Source: SZUA-430 sp041477875 (GTDB lineage Bacteria > Pseudomonadota > Alphaproteobacteria > Micropepsales > Micropepsaceae). Taken from it: a stretch of 64,000 nt of DNA. Both the position numbers and the translations under genes were made by a program. Position 1 is the first letter of the stretch. Every line of letters begins with the position of its first letter. Shown here in pieces: positions 45,352 to 52,470 of this stretch. The DNA lies in assembly GCA_041477875.1 (NCBI GenBank), contig JBGOVA010000001.1:7616-71615 (forward strand), written 5' to 3'. The notes under the pieces were generated by a model, which saw only the letters and a list, made by a program, of their open reading frames with translations, did not search any database and was not told the origin of the DNA.

Positions 45352-46554
45352 TCACGCAGCGGACGTCTTGCGCGTCCGCCCGAACCACGACCCGCAAGCT
45401 GCCACCACCTTCTCCAGGCCGTCGAGCAAGCCGGGCGTCGCGCGTGTCGACGGCAACGGCTGCTTGGGCAACGCTTGCAATGCCGCGACCATCGCGTCCG
45501 TATCGGGCCGCTCGCCTTCGGCCGGTTCGGCGAGCATGCGCGCCAGCCCCAGTCGCTCGGCGGCTTGCGCGCGAATGGTTTGTTCCAACCGCGGCACGTG
45601 GCGCGGCACGATCAGCGCGCGCTTGTCGAACGACAGGATCTCGCAAAACGTGTTGTACCCGCCCATGGACGCGGTCGCGAGACATCCGGCCATCAAGTGC
45701 TCCATGCGCGGCTCGAACGTGAGGGTGCGCAATCCAGGGATCGCCGCCACGCGGCGCTCGAACGCGACCCGCGCTTCGGCACGCATGAACGGCCCCGGCA
45801 CGATCAAGGCCGGCGGCAACGCGCGTGCGTCGCGCTCATACGCCGCCAGCGCCCAGTCGATCAAAAGCTCGCCGTCCCCGCCCCCGCCCGTCGTCACGAG
45901 AATGCGCTGGTTCAAGTCCGCAAGCATGGCTGCCGGCAACGCGACCGGCCGCGTGCGCCGAAGATAGCCCGTAAACGTCGTCTTGCGCACGATCTGCGGT
46001 GATAAACCCAAACCTTGCAGCGGATCGTAGATCGCCTTCAGCCCGTAGATCCAGATATCGTCATAAAGCTGCTCGAGCGCCGGCAGCGCGTGCTTGCGCC
46101 GCCATTCATGCGCCAGCGCCTCCGGTTCGTCGAGTATGTCGCGAAGTCCGAGCACCAACCGCGTGCCGCGCGCCTTCAACGCCTCGAGCGTGCCTTCCAA
46201 TTCGCCGCGCAGCCCGAGTGGCTCTTTGTCGACGATGAACACATCGGGCGCGAACCTGACCGCCGTCTCCGTGATCAGCGACGAACGCAGAGTTGTCGTC
46301 TCCTGGATCGATCCGTTCTCGCCGAGCGGCACATAGTCGCCGTTGCGCAACTTGATGATCCCGGGCACGCGCACGAAATCGACGCGCATCTTGAAATCGA
46401 AGCTGCCGATGATGGGCGAACCCGAAACGATCAAGACCTTCAGCTTCGGAAACGCTTCGGCAAGCGCATGCGCGATCGTCCGGCAGCGGCGAATATGCCC
46501 CAGGCCGAAACTGTCGTGGCTGTAGATGAGAACGCGCCCCTGCGACCTGGAAAT
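45352..46554 (-). CDS. MurG-like glycosyltransferase with an apparent AUU start codon
   Basis: This 400-residue GT-B enzyme heads the glycan operon. Its N-terminal sugar-nucleotide loop RVLIYSHDSFGLGHIRRCRTIAHALAEAF (about 7-35) is a conserved block. The C-terminal site is HLMAGCLATASMGGYNTFCEILSFDKRALIVPR. No ATG, GTG or TTG lies upstream of this block in frame; a TGA is met at 46564-46566. The codon ATT at 46552-46554 sits seven bases after a good Shine-Dalgarno GTGAGG (46562-46567), so I start there. The first normal start (TTG 46434) would delete the conserved block. A sequence error at the start codon is the alternative. Confidence 0.85.
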   Translation of the reverse strand: MSRSQGRVLIYSHDSFGLGHIRRCRTIAHALAEAFPKLKVLIVSGSPIIGSFDFKMRVDFVRVPGIIKLRNGDYVPLGENGSIQETTTLRSSLITETAVRFAPDVFIVDKEPLGLRGELEGTLEALKARGTRLVLGLRDILDEPEALAHEWRRKHALPALEQLYDDIWIYGLKAIYDPLQGLGLSPQIVRKTTFTGYLRRTRPVALPAAMLADLNQRILVTTGGGGDGELLIDWALAAYERDARALPPALIVPGPFMRAEARVAFERRVAAIPGLRTLTFEPRMEHLMAGCLATASMGGYNTFCEILSFDKRALIVPRHVPRLEQTIRAQAAERLGLARMLAEPAEGERPDTDAMVAALQALPKQPLPSTRATPGLLDGLEKVVAACGSWFGRTRKTSAA

Positions 46555-46561
46555 GGTTAAA

Positions 46562-46567
46562 CCTCAC
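46562..46567 (-). promoter_or_regulatory. Shine-Dalgarno site deciding the AUU start
   Basis: GTGAGG on the minus strand, with a seven-base spacer to ATT at 46554. It is the only convincing ribosome site in front of the conserved glycosyltransferase N-terminus. Confidence 0.6.
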
Positions 46568-46700
46568 TGTCGAATTCGCCGCGTCGGCGGGCGAGCCCTG
46601 GCGAATCTCGCATGGGTCCGGCGCGGACGAAAGGGCGTGGCCTTCGGCCCGCTTTGTCTCTAGCTTGTGCCCGGAATCCGGGCCGATTTGCACGTCAGGT

Positions 46701-49385
46701 ATGGCAACACACCAAAGCCTCTACAGCTACATTTGGCAGCATTCGCGCCGCGATCAGCTGGTCATTCTTGCGATCGCGTTGGCCGCGCAGCCCTTCTATT
46801 TTCTGACGCTGACCCTGCCCAAGCTCATCATCAACGGCCCGATCCAAGGCAAGGGCTTCGAAACACCCGCCGCCACGCAAAATTTCATGCGCTTCGTGAT
46901 CGGCTTTCCGGAGGCGGCCGCAGGCTGGTTCGGCCACCAATGGGTGATCCTTCAGGGCATCCCGCTCGATCGCACGAGCTACCTTTTCGCGCTCAGCTTC
47001 GCCTTCTTGGGCCTCGTCGGCTTCAACGGCTTCCTGAAATTCCTCGTCAACACCATGAAGGGCCGCTTGGGTGAGCGCCTGCTCCGGCGCCTGCGCTACG
47101 AGCTGATCGACCGCGTCTTGCGCTTCCCGCCCGCGCATTTGCGCAAGGCGAAGCAGGCCGAAATCGCCTCGATGGTGAAGGACGAGGTTGAGCCCCTCGG
47201 CGGCTTCACCGGCGATTCCATTGTCTGGCCCGTCTTTCTCGCCGGCCAAGCGCTGACGGCGCTGATCTTCATCCTCGTCCAAAGCTTTTGGCTGGGGCTA
47301 GTCTCCGCTGTCGTGGTGGTGGGACAGGCAACCGTCATCCCCCGCCTGCGCCGTCCGATCCTCCAGCTCGGCAAGCTCCGCCAAATTCAAGCGCGCGAAC
47401 TCGCCGGCCGCGTCGGCGAGATCGTCGACGGCGGCCACGACATCCGCGTGCACGGCACGTCGAACTGGGAACGCGCCGACATCGTGCGACGCCTGGGCCG
47501 CATCTTCGACATCCGCTTCGAAATCTATCAGCGCAAGTACTTCGTCAAATCGCTGAACAATTTCATGGCGCAAACGACGCCGTTCATTTTCTACGCGGTG
47601 GGCGGCTACTTCGTCATCACCGGTCAGCTCGACGTCGGTCAGCTCGTCGCCGTCATCGTCGCCTACAAGGACCTACCGGGCCCGATCAAGGAACTCATCG
47701 ACTGGGACCTGCAGCGCCAAGACGTTCAGATCAAGTACGATCAGGTGATGGACCAGTTTCATCCCGACGGCATCGCGTCGCCGGAGATGCAAGCCCCCAT
47801 CGTCGAACGCCCGGCCCTCGGGCGTCCGATCGAACTGAAGAACGTGACCGCGATCGACGACGCGGGCTTCACGCTGCTCGAAGACGTCGACTTGACCTTG
47901 CAGCTCGATCAATCGGTTGCGGTCGTCGGTCCTTCCGGTTGCGGCAAGGAAGCGCTGGGTCTCTTGTTCGCGCGCCAAATCACGCTGAAGAACGGCGTCG
48001 TCAAAGCGGGTGACGCCGACTTCACTGCGATGCCGGAAACGCTCGCCGGACGCCGCGTCGCCTACGCCGGCCCCGACGGCTACTTCTTCCCCGTCGACCT
48101 CCGGGAGAATCTGCTCTACGGCCTCAAGTTTGAACCGCGTCGCGGCGCGCCGACGGCAGGTGGCCTGCTTGAGGGCCGCATGCGCGAGGCGATCCGCGCC
48201 GGCAATCCCGAATTCGACGCCGACGCCGACTGGCTCGACTACGAAGCGCTGGGCACGAACGATCCCGCCGTCATCACCGACCGCATCGTCGACGTTTTGA
48301 CGGCCGTCGGGCTCGAGGCCGACGTCTATCAATTCGGCCTTCAATCGCGCTTGGATCCCAAGCTCAGTGGCAAGGCCACAGGGCGCATCGTCGAAGCGCG
48401 CCTCGCCCTTCACAAGCGCCTGGCCGCGCCCGACCTCATCCACTTGGTCGAGCGTTTCGACGCGACGTCCTACAACCGCAACGCTTCGATCGCGGAGAAC
48501 ATCCTGTTCGGCTCGAGCGCCGATCCGCTGATGCAGCCCCACAACCTGCCGAAGCTCGCGCACTTCCAGCGCGTCGTCGCGGAGGAAGGCCTCGAACAGC
48601 ATCTGGTCGGGATGGGCGTGTCGATCGCCGAGACGATGCTCGAGCTGTTCCGCGACTTCGCGCCCGACCATCCCTTCTTCGACGAATTCAGTTTCATCCC
48701 GGCGCACGAACTGCCCGCCTATCAGCAGATCATGAAGCGCGCCAAGACCGCGGGCCTCACCTACGCCGACCGCGCTCAGCTCTCGGTCTTGCCGCTGCGC
48801 TACGTCGAAGCGCGCCATCGCTTGGGGCTAATCACCGACGACATCCGCGAGCGCCTCCTCGCCGCGCGACGCACCTTCGCACAGACATTGCCGCGCGACC
48901 TGGCCCCGCGCATCGCCTTCTACGAGGAGGGCGCCTACAACGCCGCCGCAAGCCTTCAAGACAACATTCTGCTCGGCCGCGTCTCGTACGGGGTCGCCCA
49001 CGCGCATGAACGCGTGAACGGCCTGATGCGTGAAGTCCTCGACCAGCTCGACGTGCGCGACCTCATCATCGAAGCGGGCCTGGCCTTCAATTCGGGCTCT
49101 GGCGGCAAGCGCCTGACCCCGGCGCAGCGCCAAAAACTCGGTCTCGCCCGCGCATTGATCAAGGAGCCCGACCTCCTGGTCGTCAACGGCGCGCTCGCCA
49201 ATCTCGACGATCAGCAGAAGACCGACATCGTCGACCGCGTTCTCGCGCGTCGAAAGGGCCGCGCCACCTTGTGGGTGCTGACGAAGGACGACCTGGCGCC
49301 GCGCTTCGACCGCGTCCTGGTGTTCGAACACGGCCGTCTGGTCGCCGACAAGGCGCAAGGCGCGCTGCGCGAGGCGGCGCAATGA
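46701..49385 (+). CDS. ABC exporter-like protein with degenerate nucleotide-binding domain
   Basis: This 894-residue protein has a transmembrane domain (about 20-330) of ABC exporter type, including SFAFLGLVGFNGFLKFLVNTMKGRLGERLLRRLRYEL. Its single nucleotide-binding domain looks inactive. Walker A reads GPSGCGKEA (410-418, Glu417 for Ser/Thr). Walker B reads LLVVNGAL (825-832, Asn and Gly for Asp-Glu). The signature is SGSGGKRLTPAQRQ, and the H-loop has Lys (about 862). About 300 residues are inserted between Q-loop and signature. Inside, the exporter motif xENILxG recurs three times: RENLLYG 468-474, AENILFG 598-604 and QDNILLG 753-759. It heads an operon with cNMP-binding and thioesterase genes. 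Transport or scaffold roles are inferences. Confidence 0.9.
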   Translation: MATHQSLYSYIWQHSRRDQLVILAIALAAQPFYFLTLTLPKLIINGPIQGKGFETPAATQNFMRFVIGFPEAAAGWFGHQWVILQGIPLDRTSYLFALSFAFLGLVGFNGFLKFLVNTMKGRLGERLLRRLRYELIDRVLRFPPAHLRKAKQAEIASMVKDEVEPLGGFTGDSIVWPVFLAGQALTALIFILVQSFWLGLVSAVVVVGQATVIPRLRRPILQLGKLRQIQARELAGRVGEIVDGGHDIRVHGTSNWERADIVRRLGRIFDIRFEIYQRKYFVKSLNNFMAQTTPFIFYAVGGYFVITGQLDVGQLVAVIVAYKDLPGPIKELIDWDLQRQDVQIKYDQVMDQFHPDGIASPEMQAPIVERPALGRPIELKNVTAIDDAGFTLLEDVDLTLQLDQSVAVVGPSGCGKEALGLLFARQITLKNGVVKAGDADFTAMPETLAGRRVAYAGPDGYFFPVDLRENLLYGLKFEPRRGAPTAGGLLEGRMREAIRAGNPEFDADADWLDYEALGTNDPAVITDRIVDVLTAVGLEADVYQFGLQSRLDPKLSGKATGRIVEARLALHKRLAAPDLIHLVERFDATSYNRNASIAENILFGSSADPLMQPHNLPKLAHFQRVVAEEGLEQHLVGMGVSIAETMLELFRDFAPDHPFFDEFSFIPAHELPAYQQIMKRAKTAGLTYADRAQLSVLPLRYVEARHRLGLITDDIRERLLAARRTFAQTLPRDLAPRIAFYEEGAYNAAASLQDNILLGRVSYGVAHAHERVNGLMREVLDQLDVRDLIIEAGLAFNSGSGGKRLTPAQRQKLGLARALIKEPDLLVVNGALANLDDQQKTDIVDRVLARRKGRATLWVLTKDDLAPRFDRVLVFEHGRLVADKAQGALREAAQ

Positions 49386-49410
49386 GCGATCTGGGCATGG
49401 GGTGCACGCG

Positions 49411-49878
49411 ATGAGTATCCAGACCGAAGTCGAACTCCTGCGGCGCATTCCGCTCTTCGCGAGCATCGACACTTCGCGCCTGAAGCTGCTCGCCTTCACG
49501 AGCGAGCGCCTGGCCTTCGACGCCGGCGCGGTCCTCTTTCGCGAGGGCGACCGCGGCGATTCGGCGTTTCTTCTTCTGAAGGGCAGCGTCGACGTTGCCG
49601 TCGCCTCGCCCAGCGGCCCGGTGATCGTCGCAACGCTCGCGCAGAACACGATCGTCGGCGAGATGGCGTTGCTCTGCGAGATGCCGCGCACCGCGACGGT
49701 CACCGCCAAGGAACCGCTCGACACGCTCAGGATCAAGAAGGACCTGTTCTTCCAGCTCTTGCGCGACCTGCCGCAAATGACGCTGGAAATCATGCGCGAG
49801 CTTGCCGTGCGCCTGCACAACGCCAACAAGGAAGTCTCCGCCGCCCACGCGAAACTCCGCGCCGCGGGGCTCGAGTGA
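49411..49878 (+). CDS. Stand-alone cyclic-nucleotide-binding domain protein
   Basis: This 155-residue protein consists essentially of one CRP/CAP-type ligand domain. ELLRRIPLFASIDTSRLKLLAF opens it, with LFREGDRGDSAFLLLKGSVDV in the barrel. GEMALLCEMPRTATV (83-97) is the phosphate-binding cassette with the key Glu and Arg present, so cAMP or cGMP binding is plausible. No helix-turn-helix follows; the C-terminal helix LPQMTLEIMRELAVRLHNANKEVSAAHAKL looks coiled-coil. It lies 25 bases after the ABC-like gene and could be its regulatory partner. Confidence 0.9.
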   Translation: MSIQTEVELLRRIPLFASIDTSRLKLLAFTSERLAFDAGAVLFREGDRGDSAFLLLKGSVDVAVASPSGPVIVATLAQNTIVGEMALLCEMPRTATVTAKEPLDTLRIKKDLFFQLLRDLPQMTLEIMRELAVRLHNANKEVSAAHAKLRAAGLE

Positions 49879-49879
49879 C

Positions 49880-50326
49880 ATGGCGCTCGACCGCGACAAG
49901 CCCGAGCAATACCCGCCCAACATCCAAGCCGTCCTGAAACGCCCCGCGCCGGGCTCGGCCGTGCTGGGCCAACACATCTTGGAGGTCGACATGGCGGCAG
50001 GCGGCGTGCGCGTCGCTTACGACACGACGGAGACCCTCGCGAACCGCTACGGCGCGATCCACGGCGGCATGACCGCCGCGATGCTCGACGACGTGACCTC
50101 GCTGGCGGCAGGGCTCACGATCGAATGGGGTCAAATCACCCCGACGCTCGAAATGAAAGTCAGCTATATCGCCCAAGGCAAACCGGGCGCCCGCATCCTC
50201 GCCGAAGCCCGCACCATCCGCCGCGGCGGCACCGTGATGTTCCTCGAAGCCGACCTGAAGGACGAAGAAGGGAAACTGATCGCCACCGCCTCATCGACGG
50301 TGATGATCGCGCAACTGAAACGCTGA
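49880..50326 (+). CDS. PaaI-type hotdog-fold thioesterase
   Basis: The 148-residue hotdog protein has the signature YGAIHGGMTAAMLDDVTSLAAG (HGG at about 58-60). The strand pair PTLEMKVSYIAQGKPGARILAEARTIRRGGTVMFLEADL is typical of 4HBT/PaaI acyl-CoA thioesterases. It starts one base after the cNMP-protein stop, so it belongs to the same operon. The acyl substrate is unknown; a link to a lipid or glycolipid handled by the ABC-like protein is conceivable. Its stop abuts the convergent gene at 50327. Confidence 0.92.
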   Translation: MALDRDKPEQYPPNIQAVLKRPAPGSAVLGQHILEVDMAAGGVRVAYDTTETLANRYGAIHGGMTAAMLDDVTSLAAGLTIEWGQITPTLEMKVSYIAQGKPGARILAEARTIRRGGTVMFLEADLKDEEGKLIATASSTVMIAQLKR

Positions 50327-51274
50327 CTATGTTTCCGCGAACTGCGGCGCCTGGCTCAAGAAATCCCAACGCAACGCGACCGCGTCCTGCAGCAGCACGC
50401 CTTCGTCCAGTTCGAATTTAACCAGGCGTTGCGCGCCGCGCCACTGAGAGTCTTCGCGATCCCAGTCCCACAAGACTTCCGCGCGGCCTGTCAGCTGCAG
50501 GACGTCGCCGGTCTGGAAATCGACGAACAGCAAGCCGCAACGCGGATCGGCAACGAGATTGCCCAACGTGTTGAAGAAGAAATTCCCGCGATAGTCCGGC
50601 CAGGTTAGCGTTTGCTCATCGACGATCCGCACGAAACCCGGCCGCCCGCCGCGATGGGAAATGTCGACACCGTTGCGCCAGTCGTTGGGCTCGCCGCGAT
50701 GCTGGCTCGCGACGAAAAACGTGTCGGCGCCGGCGACGATCGCGCCAGCGTCATCGTCCATCGCGGTGAGCCGCTTCGGCGGAGCGACGATAGCGCGCTG
50801 GTCGCGAAGGTGAAATTGCCGCGCCTGAATGTACTGCGGGCAATTGCCGAAGCTCTGATCGACATGGATCGCGAATCCATCTGCCGTCAGTTCGACCTTG
50901 CCGTTCACGCGATTTCGCCGCCGCGTGTGAAATTCGAGTCCAAGTGCGCCGACCGCGGCGCCATCGCGCAAATTCTCCTTCAACGGATCACCGGCCAACG
51001 GCCGCGCGGTCACATCGAGCCGCTTCGGATCGGGCGACTGCAAAAACCCCGGCCGCCCGACGAGCACCGAGGCCCAAGGCCTCTGGCTCGCATCCGAGCT
51101 GCCCACGAAAAATGTCGGAAGTTGCGTGAAGAACGCGCGGTGCTGATCCGGCATGAATCGCCGGATTAAGTTGCGGCCGGACGCTTCGGAACGCTCGCGC
51201 ACGCCCACCCGCGCCTGCATTTCACATTCGCCTGCGTGATAGGGCGAACCGCCTTCAGCGTCTTTATCGTCCAC
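50327..51274 (-). CDS. Pyridoxamine 5'-phosphate oxidase-like FMN-binding protein
   Basis: The 315-residue protein consists of two split-barrel-like halves. The N-terminal SPYHAGECEMQARVGVRER and FMPDQHRAFFTQLPTFFVGSSDASQRPWASVLVGRPGFL are typical of the two-domain pyridoxamine-phosphate-oxidase-related family. The second half has GADTFFVASQHRGEPNDWRNGVDISHRGGRPGFVRIVDEQTLTWPDYRGNFFFNTLGNLVADPRCGLLFVDF, with the flavin-contact features. The true substrate is unknown. The GTG start at 51274 retains the conserved N-terminal block. It lies 66 bases downstream of xth on the same strand. Confidence 0.9.
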   Translation of the reverse strand: MDDKDAEGGSPYHAGECEMQARVGVRERSEASGRNLIRRFMPDQHRAFFTQLPTFFVGSSDASQRPWASVLVGRPGFLQSPDPKRLDVTARPLAGDPLKENLRDGAAVGALGLEFHTRRRNRVNGKVELTADGFAIHVDQSFGNCPQYIQARQFHLRDQRAIVAPPKRLTAMDDDAGAIVAGADTFFVASQHRGEPNDWRNGVDISHRGGRPGFVRIVDEQTLTWPDYRGNFFFNTLGNLVADPRCGLLFVDFQTGDVLQLTGRAEVLWDWDREDSQWRGAQRLVKFELDEGVLLQDAVALRWDFLSQAPQFAET

Positions 51275-51340
51275 CTGAACACCGCAATGTCGTCGATGCC
51301 AATGTCGGCGGCGGTGTTCGAATCTTCAAGCGGCTAGGGC

Positions 51341-52150
51341 TCAGCTCTCGATCTCTGCGATCACCGGCACGTGATCCGACGGCCGTTTCCAACTTCGCGC
51401 GCCCTTCAAGATTTCGTGCTTGCTGACCGCACCCTTCAGCGCCGGGCTCACCCAGACATGATCGAGCCGCCGCCCGCGGTCGGACGCTTTCCAATCCTGA
51501 TTGCGATAGCTCCACCAGCTGAAAATCTTCTGCTCTTTCGGCACGAACGACCGCGTCACATCGATCCAATCGTGCGCGGCATAGACTCGCGCCAGGCGCT
51601 CGGTCTCGGGCGGCGTATGGCTGACGACGTTCAGAAGCTGCTTGTGGCTCCACACGTCATGCTCGAGCGGCGCGACGTTGAGATCACCCACGACCACTCG
51701 CCGCGCCGTGCGCCTTGATTTCATCTTCGCGAAGTAGTGCTCCATCTCGTCGAGGAACTGGAGCTTGTGCGCGAACTTCGCGTTCTCGTCCGGATCGGGA
51801 ACATCGCCGCCCGCCGGCACATAGAAATTGTGCACCTCGATTTCGTCGGGCAGTGTCACGCTCAGGTGCCGCGCGTCGCCCTTCTCGCAAAACCCTTTCG
51901 CTTCGACCTTGTCGAAGGGCAGGCGCGAGAGGATGGCGACGCCGTGATAACCCTTCTGCCCGTTGATCGCGACGTGCTCGAACCCGAGCTTCCGAATCGC
52001 TTTGTGCGGAAACTGCGCGTCCGCGACTTTCGTCTCCTGCAGGCACAGCACGTCGATCCGCTGCTCGCGGGCAAGCCTGGCGACGATGCCGATGCGCAGG
52101 CGAACGGAGTTGATGTTCCAAGTGGCCAGTCGGATGGGGGGCATGGGCAT
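51341..52150 (-). CDS. xth: Exodeoxyribonuclease III
   Basis: This AP endonuclease and 3'-5' exonuclease acts in base-excision repair. The protein has up to 269 residues. The catalytic motifs are RLATWNINSVRLR (7-19), CLQETKV (about 36-42), VVGDLNVAP, DHVWVSPALK and the terminal SDHVPVIAEIE, so the metal site and general-base positions are present. ATGs at 52150 and 52144 are both possible starts. Another repair gene, nth, lies 1.9 kb away on the opposite strand. Confidence 0.96.
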   Translation of the reverse strand: MPMPPIRLATWNINSVRLRIGIVARLAREQRIDVLCLQETKVADAQFPHKAIRKLGFEHVAINGQKGYHGVAILSRLPFDKVEAKGFCEKGDARHLSVTLPDEIEVHNFYVPAGGDVPDPDENAKFAHKLQFLDEMEHYFAKMKSRRTARRVVVGDLNVAPLEHDVWSHKQLLNVVSHTPPETERLARVYAAHDWIDVTRSFVPKEQKIFSWWSYRNQDWKASDRGRRLDHVWVSPALKGAVSKHEILKGARSWKRPSDHVPVIAEIES

Positions 52151-52190
52151 CGGTTAACGTGTGCGGCCCGCGCGGTGCAACTTAGAAATG

Positions 52191-52339
52191 AAAAGACCCC
52201 CGGCTGTGCGTCCAGCCGAGGGTCAAAACGCGCTTTAACGCGCCACGCGTCAGGAGGGGATTTTCTGACGCTTAGACAGGCGATTACTGGTCCCGCTAGC
52301 GGGGGGGGCAACGCGAAACCAGCGTGTTACCGACTGTCT
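52191..52339 (-). ncRNA. Candidate structured small RNA
   Basis: A minus-strand transcript of about 149 nt is predicted from a sigma70-type promoter to a strong terminator in an otherwise gene-free gap. Its 5' AGACAG pairs with CUGUCU (52274-52279), with one mismatch in a 9-bp stem. Inside, CUGGU/ACCAG (52287-52291, 52318-52322) encloses the palindrome CCCGCTAGCGGG and a run of eight C. Next is a perfect 7-bp hairpin GCGUCAG/CUGACGC (52247-52271) whose 11-nt loop reads AAAAUCCCCUC. That loop is complementary to Shine-Dalgarno sequences, as in alphaproteobacterial anti-SD sRNAs. A small CGCG hairpin and the terminator follow. No Rfam family can be named without a search. Confidence 0.6.
52195..52224 (-). 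terminator. Rho-independent terminator of the small RNA
   Basis: GACCC and CGGCTG pair with CAGCCG and GGGTC (11 pairs, one mismatch, six-base loop). On the minus strand the stem is followed by TTTT (52194-52191). It would also stop read-through from the aminotransferase gene. Confidence 0.8.
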
Positions 52340-52346
52340 GAGAATC

Positions 52347-52375
52347 ACTATATGCGCCGATGCCACAGCGAGCAA
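52347..52375 (-). promoter_or_regulatory. Promoter of the small RNA candidate
   Basis: On the minus strand, TTGCTC (52370-52375) and TATAGT (52347-52352) are separated by exactly 17 bases. A start 7-8 bases further on falls at about 52339, where the first stem begins. Confidence 0.65.
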
Positions 52376-52470
52376 CTTTTTTTTCAGGTCTTACACAATG
52401 TTAATGACTATGGCTCCCGAGACACACCCATTTTTCGATTCGTGGGGAACAAGCCACGAGTGTCTGCAAC

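Noticed and set aside
46434..46434. TTG 46434 as start of the leading glycosyltransferase
   Set aside because: It would remove 40 residues that form the conserved sugar-nucleotide loop and has no ribosome site as good as the one before ATT 46554.
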